27,500 nucleotides of DNA from Bacteroidota bacterium (GTDB lineage: Bacteria; Bacteroidota; Bacteroidia; Chitinophagales; Chitinophagaceae). Below, piece by piece: positions 16,501 to 25,059 of the stretch (positions within the stretch are counted from its first letter, which is position 1; every line of letters starts with the position of its first letter). The notes under the pieces are model-generated. The model ran no database searches, was not told the origin of the DNA, and saw nothing but the letters and a program-made list of their open reading frames with translations. The stretch is from contig JADJZY010000011.1 of assembly GCA_016715505.1 (NCBI GenBank), forward strand, positions 1 to 27,500, in the 5' to 3' direction. The translations under genes and the position numbers were made by a program.

Positions 16501-17242
16501 AGGTGCTGGTAGCTGGACAGGCGGTGGTACTCAAGCAGCTCCTACTACTTTCAAAAACATCATTGGCCTGACTGCAGGTACACAATATGAAATTGAAGTA
16601 CGTGGTTTCTGCGGTAATCCTAACTTCCCAGGTCCTTGGAGTTCAACCACCATCTTCACGACAAGCAATGCATGCGTTGCTCCAATGAATTTGAATGCGA
16701 TTAATGTAACTGGTACAACTGCTACCGTTACCTGGACTGCTGTACCAACTACGAACTATTATCAGATTCGTTATCGTACTGCTGCCGGTCCTGGTGCATG
16801 GGTAAATGGTACTGCTTCTGGCGCTGCAACCAGCAAAAACTATACTGGTTTAGCTTTGAACACAGAATACGAATGGCAAATTCGTGCCATCTGTAATCCT
16901 TCTCCATTCTCTACAGGTCCTTGGAGTGAATTGGCTAGTTTCAGTACTTTAGCGAGCAAACCATCTGTAGAAGAAATTGCATTGGAAAACAATATCACTG
17001 TTTATCCAAATCCTGCAACTTCAGTTGTAATGGTTGATGTAACTACAGAAGCTGCACAACAAACTGTTGTTAAATTGTATGATATCAGCGGACGTTTGGT
17101 AAAACAAATGCAAGCTCAACACGAAAGTGGTGCTCATACCATGACCATCAGTTTGAGTGAATTGTCTAACGGTATGTACACTGTTCCAGGTCATCTGTAA
17201 CGATGTGCTAAACATACCAGCAAGATCAGCAAACAAGACTAA
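13505..17242 (+). CDS. Large multidomain surface protein with type IX secretion sorting tail
   Basis: About 1,245 residues after repair. A signal peptide (residues 1-31, ending LQAQ) is followed by a jelly-roll-like region (32-183), an Ig-like SYQWQSSPDG module (184-274), a GEVED-type domain (about 275-430, with DINQDGIY and YGETEDY), a second QWQSSPNG Ig-like module, a PPC-like domain (about 615-760), a HYR domain (about 762-840), Cys-rich repeats, and two fibronectin III domains (about 965-1055 and 1056-1150). The tail is a T9SS type A sorting domain (ITVYPNPA, LYDISGRLV, LSNGMYTV). It is predicted to cross the outer membrane through T9SS and be anchored or released as an adhesin or matrix-binding protein; no enzymatic domain is seen. 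The frame stops at 17200 as read. Removing one C at 17186-17187 and adding one A near 17216 gives VQVICNDVLNITSKISKQD and a stop at 17242. Confidence 0.9.
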
Positions 17243-17402
17243 TTGGTTTGCGTATTAAACGCATAAACAGATAGTTATACACATTCAGGGACAGAGCATC
17301 ATCTAACTTATACATTTAAACCAAGATTGATATTGTACTTAGATATAACAACATTTGTCATCAACTAAAGGCCTTGATAAACAAATTATAAGGTTTACAA
17401 GC

Positions 17403-17410
17403 TACTTTTG
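17403..17410 (+). promoter_or_regulatory. -7 box TACTTTTG upstream of the ABC transporter gene
   Basis: TACTTTTG fits TAnnTTTG, 15 bases before the ATG at 17426. The upstream half of the consensus is not evident, so this is a weak call. Confidence 0.35.
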
Positions 17411-17425
17411 TGACCAACTCAAATT

Positions 17426-19276
17426 ATGGCCAGCGCTCGTCAGGAAAGGATGCAAAAACAACAGGCAATGCAGGATATGCCTAAAGCTAAACTCAATGCC
17501 GCCAATTTTAAAAAAGGTGCCCGATTGTTTAATTATTTGGGTAATCAAAAAGGGGCTTTTGCTTTGGGGCTTTTGTTTTTATTTCTATCTGCCGGGGTTG
17601 GTTTGTTTTTTCCCCTGCTGAGCGGTAAAATGTTTGGTATGCTGGGTAGTCGCTCAAACAGCGGCATGGCCGAAACCCTTCAAAAACTCGATGGACTTGG
17701 CTTAAAATTGTTATTGATCTTATTGGTTCAGGGCTTTTTTAGTTTTGGCAGGGTCTTTATGTTTACCCGGGTTACCGAAAATATTTTGCAAGGCTTACGT
17801 AATCAGGCCTATGAACGTCTCATCCGAAAACCCATGTCTTTCTTCAGCCGCAATCAATCGGCTGAATTGAGCAGCAGACTCGCGACCGACCTCAATGTGA
17901 TTTCTGAAGCGTTTACGATGAATATCGCCGAAATCATTCGTCAAACAATCGTTGGAGTTGGCGGCTTAACGATGATTTTGTGGACCACTAAATTTGAAAT
18001 CGCTAAATGGTTTTTAATCATCATCCCACCTCTATCTGTTCTGGCCATTTTATTTGCCCGTAAAATTCGTGCATATAGCAAACGCTTTCAGGATAAAATT
18101 GCTGATGCCAATGTGATTGTTGGCGAAAGCCTCACCGGAATTACCAATGTAAAATCGTTTACGAATGAATTGTTTGAAATTGCCCGATTTCAACATCAAA
18201 CAGCTGATATCAAAAAGTTTGGATTACAATATGGCGTTTTTCGCGGCGCATTTTTTGCCTTTGTGATTACCTGCATTTTCGGGGCTATTTTTTTTATGCT
18301 CTATAAGATGTTACAACTCAATGCACTGGGTACCATCAGCGGCGAAGAGTTTGGTCAGTTTATGATGCTGGCTCTTTTTGTGAGCGGTAGCCTGGGTGGA
18401 TTACCAGAACAAATTGCCGGCATCCAACGGGCGCTGGGCGCTACCGAAAGGGTATTTGAAATCATTGATGAAGATATTGAAGTGGCCGAAGGTGAAGCCC
18501 TTCATACACCAAAAGTGCAGGGCGAAATTGTATTCGAGGATTTAAGTTTTCATTATCCCACCCGCGAAAATTTCCCGGTCCTGAAACAAATTTCTCTCAA
18601 AGCAGAGGCCGGACAAACGCTGGCGCTGGTTGGCAGCAGTGGAAGTGGGAAAAGTACCATCGCCAATCTTTTGTTGCGTTTTTATCATCCCGATCAGGGG
18701 CGCATTTTATTGGACGGAAAAAATATAGCGGATATCGCGCTCGATGAATATCGTAAACAAATTGCCTATGTGCCACAGGAAGTGATTCTTTTTGCAGGCA
18801 CGATTGCCGAAAATATTGCTTATGGTAAAGTAGGAGCAACAGATGCTGAGGTGATGGATGCTGCCCGCAAAGCCAATGCCTACGATTTTATTATGTCGTT
18901 TCCGGAACAATGGCAAACCCGGGTAGGAGAACGCGGTATTCAATTAAGTGGGGGACAACGGCAACGCATTGCTATAGCCCGGGCCGTACTGAAGGACCCT
19001 GCCATTTTAATTCTGGATGAAGCAACCAGCAGCCTTGACAGCGAAAGCGAACAAATTGTGCAGGATGCGCTGGATAGGTTGATGGTGGGCCGTACCAGCA
19101 TAGTCATCGCTCACAGGCTCAGCACTATTCGTCAGGCGAATAACATTGTGGTATTACATCAGGGACAGATTGTGGAAACAGGTACACATGAGGATTTGAT
19201 TCGGCGTGCGGATGGATTTTACCGAAAGCTCTATCAAACCCAACAAGGTGGAGAACTTCTGACCACGGGATTTTAA
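17426..19276 (+). CDS. ABC transporter, fused permease and ATPase (MsbA/multidrug exporter type)
   Basis: A 616-residue half-transporter, expected to work as a homodimer in the inner membrane. Residues 1-40 are a basic cytoplasmic lead (MQKQQAMQDMPKAK). An exporter-type transmembrane domain with about six helices follows (about 40-330), then the nucleotide-binding domain. The latter has Walker A GSSGSGKST near residue 402, Q-loop AYVPQE, signature LSGGQRQRIAIARA near 506, Walker B AILILDEATSSLD and a switch His in VIAHRLSTI. All ATPase motifs are intact, so it should be active. The sequence resembles MsbA-like and multidrug/lipid exporters; the substrate is not deducible. It stands alone, downstream of the T9SS protein in the same direction, with a structured repeat directly after its stop. 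Confidence 0.92.
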   Translation: MASARQERMQKQQAMQDMPKAKLNAANFKKGARLFNYLGNQKGAFALGLLFLFLSAGVGLFFPLLSGKMFGMLGSRSNSGMAETLQKLDGLGLKLLLILLVQGFFSFGRVFMFTRVTENILQGLRNQAYERLIRKPMSFFSRNQSAELSSRLATDLNVISEAFTMNIAEIIRQTIVGVGGLTMILWTTKFEIAKWFLIIIPPLSVLAILFARKIRAYSKRFQDKIADANVIVGESLTGITNVKSFTNELFEIARFQHQTADIKKFGLQYGVFRGAFFAFVITCIFGAIFFMLYKMLQLNALGTISGEEFGQFMMLALFVSGSLGGLPEQIAGIQRALGATERVFEIIDEDIEVAEGEALHTPKVQGEIVFEDLSFHYPTRENFPVLKQISLKAEAGQTLALVGSSGSGKSTIANLLLRFYHPDQGRILLDGKNIADIALDEYRKQIAYVPQEVILFAGTIAENIAYGKVGATDAEVMDAARKANAYDFIMSFPEQWQTRVGERGIQLSGGQRQRIAIARAVLKDPAILILDEATSSLDSESEQIVQDALDRLMVGRTSIVIAHRLSTIRQANNIVVLHQGQIVETGTHEDLIRRADGFYRKLYQTQQGGELLTTGF

Positions 19277-19280
19277 AATA

Positions 19281-19380
19281 GCAGAAGATGCGCCAGCGAT
19301 AGTAGCGAAAAGCACGCATCCGCTCAGGCGGAGCGGACTTGTAGCGAATAGCGCGACCGTGCGCCCCCATCCGCGGAAGC
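19281..19380. repeat. GC-rich structured intergenic element
   Basis: Directly after the ABC gene is a segment with repeated words GTAGCGAAAAGC (19302) and GTAGCGAATAGC (19341). A perfect hairpin TCCGCTC/GAGCGGA (19319-19325/19331-19337) is enclosed by GCACG (19312) and CGTGC (19358). It is richer in G+C than its surroundings. The layout resembles the GATAGnAGCG...TAGCGAATAGCG palindromic repeats I recall from other Bacteroidota genomes; the family assignment is from memory. Confidence 0.5.
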
Positions 19381-19461
19381 CGGAAAACAGTTTAACCGAG
19401 AATTTTGATGATTTTTGAAGATATTGTAACAAACAGCGCACATCAAACGACTTAATACAGA

Positions 19462-19949
19462 ATGACTGCAGAAAAATACAATGAGTGTGTAGGCTTGTAT
19501 GCCGATGCGCTATATCGTTTTATTCTGAAAATATTCGGGAGCCCGAAGATGCGCGGGATGTGATTCAAAATGCCTTTGAGGCTCTGTGGATCAACCGAAA
19601 TGAGGTGAACCCGGAAAAAATTAAAAGTTGGTTGTTTACTGTGGCTTATCATAAAATGATCGACTTGATTCGAAAACGAAAAAGAATGAAACTGATAGAG
19701 ACGATGCCTGAAAGTGCTGCCGGCAGCCATGCTCCGGGAAATCCTGATTTAAAGGGATTGCTCAATAAAGCGCTGGAGACCTTGCCCGATATTCAGAAGC
19801 AATTGGTACTCCTAAAGGATTATGAAGGCTATAGTTATACAGAAATTGGGCAAATAACCGGATTGAATGAAAGCCAGGTGAAGGTGTATTTGTTTCGGGC
19901 CCGGATGTCGTTGAAAAAAACATTGGTGAGTATCGAACAAACTTTATAA
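19462..19949 (+). CDS. RNA polymerase sigma factor, ECF (sigma-70 family), one frameshift
   Basis: A 162-residue ECF sigma factor after repair. Region 2 has the core-binding stretch EPEDARDVIQNAFEALW and region 4 (about residues 105-155) has LPDIQKQLVLLKDYEGYSYTEIG followed by the helix-turn-helix GLNESQVKVYLFRARMSLKK, which reads the -35 element. As read, the upstream frame MTAEKYNECVGLYADALYRFILK is separated from region 2 by a missing A in the AAAA run 19528-19531. Joining them gives the expected N-terminus, so I start at 19462 rather than the ATG at 19485. The anti-sigma-like gene begins one base after its stop, and the barrel and lipoprotein follow in the same direction, indicating one operon. 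Confidence 0.9.
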
Positions 19950-19950
19950 A

Positions 19951-20827
19951 ATGAACACGGAATCAAATCAAATGGAACAAAGATTGGTGGATATGCTACA
20001 CGATGAGATCAGCGTCGAAGAGCGGGAAGCTTTGTTGGCACTGCTCCAAAGTGATCCGGATGCCCGCCTGGAATGGGAAGCGATTCAACAAACCCGTTTG
20101 GAACCCGATTTAAATATTGTATTTGAACATAAAAATGATTTGTTGCGGGAGACAAAAAAATCCGGGCTCAAACCATTATTTCAATATGTGATTGGTGTGG
20201 CGGCTATTTTGGCAACGCTTGCGATGGGGACGATTTTTTATTGGAATCGAAAAGTGGATATCCCCCAGGTGAGTGTACAAAGCACGCCTGTTCCATTGGA
20301 TACTCCAACAGCGACCAAAGCACCTTTGCCGGAAAAGGCGACTGCTGATGTGACTCAAGCGCAACAACTTCCAGTAAAACCTGAACCCGCCTTGCCTTCA
20401 AAACCCACTGCCAGACCTTATGCAAAGGCGCCGCAACGAGCATACACCCCGAACACAGAAATAGCAGTCGAGAGGAATGCTCAGCCGAATTTGCCCGAAA
20501 AAAATGTTCCGATTGCGCAAGACTTACAGAAAACAGTTAGCCAACAAAAGGAGGAAACGGTGATGGAGAACACGATCGTCGCGGAGATGATTGAGAAGGA
20601 TTCAGTCGGCGACTCCGCGAATGCTATAGCGTTTGGCCCGATTCCACAAATGGCTGAACCTAAAAAACTCGCTCGTTATTGATGGCGAAAAAGGGAGCGG
20701 GGTTTTGCGTCTCATGAACAAAGTAAATGATGTTTTCCAAAAAAGACGAAAGGGTAAAAACGCCCTTTTCCAAAAAGAAATAGTGGTCACTTTGGGTGAT
20801 CGAACCTTGATTAGTCTGAATCATTAA
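19951..20827 (+). CDS. Membrane-spanning anti-sigma-like protein, one frameshift
   Basis: About 291 residues after repair. The N-terminal cytoplasmic part (residues 1-70) is acidic and helical (MEQRLVDMLHDEISVEERE, LLALLQSDPDARLEWE), as in anti-sigma domains that bind ECF sigma factors. One transmembrane helix follows at about 75-98 (LFQYVIGVAAILATLAMGTI). The periplasmic region is rich in Pro, Thr, Ala and Lys, then turns hydrophilic. As read it stops at 20682. Removing one A from the six-A run at 20662-20667 extends it through NSLVIDGEKGSG and FQKRRKGKNALFQKEIVVTL to a stop at 20827. The position directly after the sigma gene supports regulation of that sigma factor in response to an envelope signal; binding itself is inferred. 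Confidence 0.75.
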
Positions 20828-20852
20828 TCACTTTAAAACTGAAAATGAATAT

Positions 20853-21749
20853 ATGAAAAAACGAACATTTATTTTAAGCCTCTCTCTCTGCATGCTGAGC
20901 TTCCATTTGCAAGCTCAGCAAACAGATACCACGCGATATTTGAAAGGCAAATTAAAAGTCATTACCACAGAAAAAGAAAACGGAGAAGGGAAGGAATTTA
21001 CCAAGGTAACAATGGGTGCCAAAAAAGATGCACCCCGGACTCGTTTGGAAACGAGCTGGGGAAGTTTTGATTTAGGTTTTAATAATTACATCGACCGCAC
21101 AGCATATGGAACGATGAACTTTGCGGACATGAACAGCATTGATAATTTTGCTTTCATGAATCCTGCCGCGCAGGCTGCAGATTTTGAATTACGAACCGGT
21201 AAATCGATTCACATCAATTTTGGAATCGTAAAACAACAATTGAGTTTGTATAAACATTACTTGAATTTGGTTTACGGGTTGACTTATGATATCAATAATT
21301 GGCACTATCGAAATCCGATAACCTGGCGTAAAGAAGATGCGTCAAAACTCACCACCACCGGAAGCCCATTTGCAAACACCAATGCCACTACAGTGACTCG
21401 TGATACGGTAAGATATTCAAAAAATAAATTGGTGACGAATTACCTGCAAGTGCCTGTTCTGCTTCGTTTTGAAACAAGTCCGCATCATCCATCCCGCAAT
21501 GTATATATCAGCGCAGGGGCCTATTTCGGATATTTGGTGCGCAGCCACACCAAGCAGATTGAAGAGGGGAGCAAGAATAAACGAAAAACATTTGATGATT
21601 TTAACCTGAATAAATTTCAAATGGGTGCACAGTTTGAATTGGGCTATGAAGGATTTTCAATCTACCTGAAACGACAAATGACCACTTTAACCAATTACGG
21701 TACAGTTCAATATCCATATGCGTTTGGATTTCGACTGACCGGACTATAG
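20853..21749 (+). CDS. Outer-membrane beta-barrel protein
   Basis: A 298-residue protein with a signal peptide (MKKRTFILSLSLCMLSFHLQAQ, cut after about residue 22). Repeated amphipathic strands follow (LNLVYGLTYDINNW, LVTNYLQVPVLLRFETS, NVYISAGAYFGYLV, FQMGAQFELGYEGFSIYLKRQ) and the end is FGFRLTGL. The LQVPVLLRF segment followed by a glycine/aromatic strand is characteristic of PorT-like barrels in Bacteroidota. It should sit in the outer membrane with no obvious enzymatic motif. It lies 25 bases after the anti-sigma gene and 18 bases before the lipoprotein gene, so it is probably part of the sigma-factor operon and perhaps its sensor or target. The stop codon is TAG, which shows that TAG terminates here. 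Confidence 0.78.
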   Translation: MKKRTFILSLSLCMLSFHLQAQQTDTTRYLKGKLKVITTEKENGEGKEFTKVTMGAKKDAPRTRLETSWGSFDLGFNNYIDRTAYGTMNFADMNSIDNFAFMNPAAQAADFELRTGKSIHINFGIVKQQLSLYKHYLNLVYGLTYDINNWHYRNPITWRKEDASKLTTTGSPFANTNATTVTRDTVRYSKNKLVTNYLQVPVLLRFETSPHHPSRNVYISAGAYFGYLVRSHTKQIEEGSKNKRKTFDDFNLNKFQMGAQFELGYEGFSIYLKRQMTTLTNYGTVQYPYAFGFRLTGL

Positions 21750-21767
21750 AACTTTTAAAAATATCAT

Positions 21768-22721
21768 ATGCAAAAAAGTATTCTTGCTCTTCTGGCCTTG
21801 ATTTGGGCCATGAGCGCCTGCCATCATCCACATTGCGATCCTCAATGTCCGCATGAAGCCAGCGGTACGATTGAATATTGTCAGGTCGATTCAAGTTGGT
21901 TCATCAATGTTTATCAGTCCAGTACCTCACCGGGCAATGTATTTCTGCTCAGGGTGAATCAACTTGATCCGGCATTTCAGGTGAATGCCAAAAATGTGAA
22001 ATTCAAATTTGCATTTACCGGCGACTCCACCGACTTCATGTGCAGCGGTTGTGGCACACCGCCACTTCCACGTATTGCGAATGTGAACATTTGCGAGATG
22101 CAGGATGATACTTCGGGTGGTGTGATCATCATGAAGCCGGTTATTTATTTGTATCCCGAAAAACAAACCACCGTAGATGTGCAATTAAATTTTGATGGCC
22201 GTTATACCAGTACTTATCCCAAATACAATGCTCTACGTAAAGGTTGGAAAGTGAAAGCAGCACCCAATGGTCAACTGCTGAATGAAGATGATGGCATTAC
22301 CTATCCTTATCTTTTTTGGGAAGGACATCCCAATACCCCTTACGATTTTGACATGCATGAGGGCTTTTGTGTCAAGGGCAGCGATACCCGGGCTTTTTTA
22401 CAGGACATTTTGCCCCAATTGGGTTTATTGCCCAAGGAGTACCATGACATGATTGTATTTTGGTTGCCCCGACTGGAAAGGAATGCCTACAACCTCATTC
22501 ATTTTGCCGGAGAAACATACAGTGCTAAGGCTCCTTTGAACATAACACCGAAACCCGATCAGCTGATTCGAGTCTTTATGGCCTTTCAACCTAGTTTGAA
22601 AAAAGTGGAGATGAAATCACCCCTTATAACACCAGCGGAACGTAAAGGATTTACGGTGGTTGAATGGGGAGGAGTAGAAATGCCTGCAGAGGAAATGGTG
22701 GTTTTGAATTCTGCTCAATAA
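21768..22721 (+). CDS. Lipoprotein with KPVIYLYP-type domain
   Basis: A 317-residue protein with a lipoprotein signal: hydrophobic residues 4-16 then MSAC, Cys18 being the likely lipidation site. Several Cys residues follow (CHHPHCDPQCPH; CSGCG), which could form disulphides or bind metal. The centre carries MKPVIYLYPEKQTTVDVQLNFDG, a signature of uncharacterised secreted proteins found in many bacteria, followed by YPYLFWEG and FCVKGSDTRAFLQDILPQLGL. I know of no assigned function. It should be anchored to the outer or inner membrane facing the periplasm or surface. It is last in the sigma/anti-sigma/barrel series, so regulation by that sigma factor is plausible. It converges on a second lipoprotein gene. 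Confidence 0.75.
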   Translation: MQKSILALLALIWAMSACHHPHCDPQCPHEASGTIEYCQVDSSWFINVYQSSTSPGNVFLLRVNQLDPAFQVNAKNVKFKFAFTGDSTDFMCSGCGTPPLPRIANVNICEMQDDTSGGVIIMKPVIYLYPEKQTTVDVQLNFDGRYTSTYPKYNALRKGWKVKAAPNGQLLNEDDGITYPYLFWEGHPNTPYDFDMHEGFCVKGSDTRAFLQDILPQLGLLPKEYHDMIVFWLPRLERNAYNLIHFAGETYSAKAPLNITPKPDQLIRVFMAFQPSLKKVEMKSPLITPAERKGFTVVEWGGVEMPAEEMVVLNSAQ

Positions 22722-22763
22722 AGAAAACATGTACAGTATTTATACCGAAGTGAAATATGTAAT

Positions 22764-22826
22764 AGCCCAATTTTGTTGGGCTAAACATCTTTCCAATCGG
22801 CATTTACTCTCGTCCTGAAGACGAGA
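22764..22826. terminator. Two hairpins between convergent lipoprotein genes
   Basis: AGCCCAA/TTGGGCT (22764-22770/22776-22782, five-base loop) and TCTCGTC/GACGAGA (22808-22814/22820-22826, five-base loop) are perfect 7-bp hairpins between the two convergent stops. They are placed to end transcription in either direction, although neither has a long U tract. Confidence 0.5.
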
Positions 22827-22872
22827 TAAGATTTGGTCTATGACACAAATCACATTGGTATTATACCGTCAT

Positions 22873-23415
22873 TTAATCTCCGAGTAAGGAAGCCTGAACA
22901 GCAAATTTCATATCACAACGCAAACGGGTATCTTGTGGCAACACATCGTCGGTGCTAATCACGATTCGGGTATTAAATTGATTTTGTGTGAGATAAGGTT
23001 TCAGGTTGACATCTACCAAATCCAATTCAATGGCTGATTCCACATCATTACTAAGTCCTACCAGTGAAGCCACTTCAATTTCTGATTGCCCGCTTGCGCT
23101 GATAAAGACATGAACTTCGGTGAGTGGATCAAATTCCTGTGTGAGCGGCGAATCAATATAAACGGTAATATCTGAAACCCGAATATCGCTGATGAGTTCG
23201 GCTGATGTTTGCTGGGCGGCAGTCAGATTTTGAATATCGGTAGGTAATTGCTCCGCCAGTAAAGTGTATTCATTCAACAAACTATCCGTTTTGGGAATCA
23301 ACACCGTATTCTGATAGTTCAAGGTGAGTTGTGTGAGTTTATTGGCAGTGAGTTGCAGTTTCTCACAGGAGAGTACAAGGAAAGCTGTGCCAAAAACAAA
23401 AAGCCATTGTCGCAT
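22873..23415 (-). CDS. Lipoprotein of unknown function
   Basis: About 180 residues starting MRQWLFVFGTAFLVLSCEK, a short basic and hydrophobic lead ending in a lipobox with the lipidated Cys at about residue 17. An ATG nine codons upstream (23442) is possible but would make the signal less typical. The mature part has a helical stretch (LTANKLTQLTLNYQNTVLIPKTDSLLNEYTLLAEQ) and then beta-rich, acidic sequence (VSDITVYIDSPLTQEFDPLTEVHVFISASG). I do not recognise the family. It should be attached to a membrane facing the periplasm. It converges on the KPVIYLYP lipoprotein and shares no operon with neighbours. No promoter box was found upstream. Confidence 0.7.
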   Translation of the reverse strand: MRQWLFVFGTAFLVLSCEKLQLTANKLTQLTLNYQNTVLIPKTDSLLNEYTLLAEQLPTDIQNLTAAQQTSAELISDIRVSDITVYIDSPLTQEFDPLTEVHVFISASGQSEIEVASLVGLSNDVESAIELDLVDVNLKPYLTQNQFNTRIVISTDDVLPQDTRLRCDMKFAVQASLLGD

Positions 23416-23742
23416 AAAAAGGAATTGTGTGTTTAAAGACAAATATCATGCCGTACCAGGGAGTGTATCAGGGTTAAAACCGATCAAGTCAGAAAAAAAG
23501 GTTCTGTGCGAGATTTCTGAAGGGAATCATCTCATGCATTGAAGAGGGCATCAATCTATCCTGTAGGCTAATTTTGCAAATACACTGGGTGAATTTTTGT
23601 GATCAACATGACTCGCATGTATGGCAATGGATAATCTGTGTCTTTTAAAAAGCCCGAAGGCTGCCGGATATGATTGGATGAGTTTAGCAGCCAGGGCAAT
23701 TAGGTGGGTTTACAACGTTCTCAAAATGTATCTTTGTGATGC
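23416..23742. promoter_or_regulatory. Divergent spacer with two TAnnTTTG boxes facing the GNAT gene
   Basis: No gene is supported. TATCTTTG (23729-23736) ends six bases before the ATG at 23743, and TAATTTTG (23569-23576) lies further upstream on the same strand. Neither has an exact TTTG 19 bases before it. The proximal box would make the GNAT transcript leaderless or nearly so. Confidence 0.4.
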
Positions 23743-24897
23743 ATGAAACGAATTTTGGTTAATACAGAGGCGCTGGAAAAAGATTTTTTGAAAATGCCTC
23801 TCCGCCTTTATCGGGGAGATAAAGGATACATCCGTCCGTTAGACAAAGACGTTCTTGAAGTATTTGACGAAAAGAAAAATAAATTCTTTCGTCATGGTAC
23901 TTGCGAACGTTGGTTATATCAGAATGACGCAGGTGTTTATGTCGGGCGAATCGCGGTATTTGTCAATAAAAAGTACCTGCAAGAGCAACCAACCGGGGGT
24001 GTCGGATTTTTTGAGTGTGTGGATGACCAATCTGTTGCCAACCATATGTTCGACGATGCAAAAGCCTGGTTGCAGGCAAAAGGAATGGAAGCGATGGATG
24101 GGCCTATCAATTTTGGAGAACGTGACCGTTGGTGGGGACTATTGGTGAAAGGATTTGAAGAACCCTTGTATTGTATGAATTACAATCCACCCTATTACCA
24201 GAAATTATTCGAAAGCTATGGGTTTAAGGTCTATTTTAATCAACTCTGTTTTGGGATGGATGTGAGTACGCCCCTCAGTGAAAAAATGTATCGCTGGCAC
24301 GACCACTATGAAAAGGATCCCGATTTTACGGTCAAACACATCGATAAAAATGAACTGGAAAAATTTGCTGAAGATTTTAGTATCATATACAATAAAGCCT
24401 GGGCAAAACATGGAGGGGGTAAAACCATGGAACTCAAACAGGCTAAATTTATTTTTGCGAAAATGAAACCGGTGATCGATGAAAAAATCACCTGGTTTGT
24501 ATACCATAAGGGCGAACCCATCGGTATGTGGGTGAATATCCCAGATTTGAATCAGTACTTCAAACATTTTAATGGAAAATTTAGTTGGATGCAAAAATTG
24601 CATTTCCTGTATCTTAAACTTACCGGTTCCTGTAAGCGATTCGTTGGCGTAGTGTATGGCATCGTCCCTGAGTGGCAGGGAAAAGGTACAGATGCTTATA
24701 TGATTGTAGAATGTGGTAAGGTGGTACAGCCCAATCGTCGGTACGATAAATATGAAATGCAGTGGATTGGTGATTTTAACCCTAAAATGGTCAATTTAGC
24801 CCATAATCTGGAAGCCGGAGAGGTACGTCGACTGAGTACTTACCGTTATTTATTTGACCGCGACAAGGAATTTGTCCGACATCCGATACTTTCCTGA
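23743..24897 (+). CDS. GNAT-like N-acetyltransferase family protein
   Basis: A 384-residue soluble protein. The N-terminal half has KMPLRLYRGDKGYIRPLDKDV, HGTCERWLYQNDAGVYVGRIAVFVN and DGPINFGERDRWWGLLV, followed by a second acyltransferase-like half (ITWFVYHKGEPIGMWVNIPDLN, VVYGIVPEWQGKGTDAYMIVE). The last segment, a beta strand then a QGKG turn and helix, resembles the acetyl-CoA pyrophosphate loop of GNAT enzymes. Large GNAT-like proteins of this kind occur widely in Bacteroidota without an assigned substrate. It is probably cytoplasmic. It stands alone, 162 bases before secA in the same direction. Confidence 0.7.
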   Translation: MKRILVNTEALEKDFLKMPLRLYRGDKGYIRPLDKDVLEVFDEKKNKFFRHGTCERWLYQNDAGVYVGRIAVFVNKKYLQEQPTGGVGFFECVDDQSVANHMFDDAKAWLQAKGMEAMDGPINFGERDRWWGLLVKGFEEPLYCMNYNPPYYQKLFESYGFKVYFNQLCFGMDVSTPLSEKMYRWHDHYEKDPDFTVKHIDKNELEKFAEDFSIIYNKAWAKHGGGKTMELKQAKFIFAKMKPVIDEKITWFVYHKGEPIGMWVNIPDLNQYFKHFNGKFSWMQKLHFLYLKLTGSCKRFVGVVYGIVPEWQGKGTDAYMIVECGKVVQPNRRYDKYEMQWIGDFNPKMVNLAHNLEAGEVRRLSTYRYLFDRDKEFVRHPILS

Positions 24898-24959
24898 GCC
24901 CCTCACGGATTTTGGCATAATTTGCCCAGACCCCAAATTTAATATTGTGGCCAATGTCA

Positions 24960-24967
24960 TATATTTG
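24960..24967 (+). promoter_or_regulatory. -7 box TATATTTG upstream of secA
   Basis: TATATTTG fits TAnnTTTG and would start transcription near 24974, giving a leader of about 85 bases. A TTTA lies 18 bases upstream in place of TTTG, so the match is partial. Confidence 0.4.
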
Positions 24968-25059
24968 CCCACTTCTGTGCCACCTTGTCAGAAATGCCGA
25001 TGTAGCATGAATTTTGAACAGCAAAAACAACCAACGGGCAACCGTAGTAATACTTATTT

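Noticed and set aside
24913..24925. Sigma-54-like promoter TGGCATAATTTGC before secA
   Set aside because: The GG-to-GC spacing is two bases too short for a sigma-54 site, and a TAnnTTTG box fits better.
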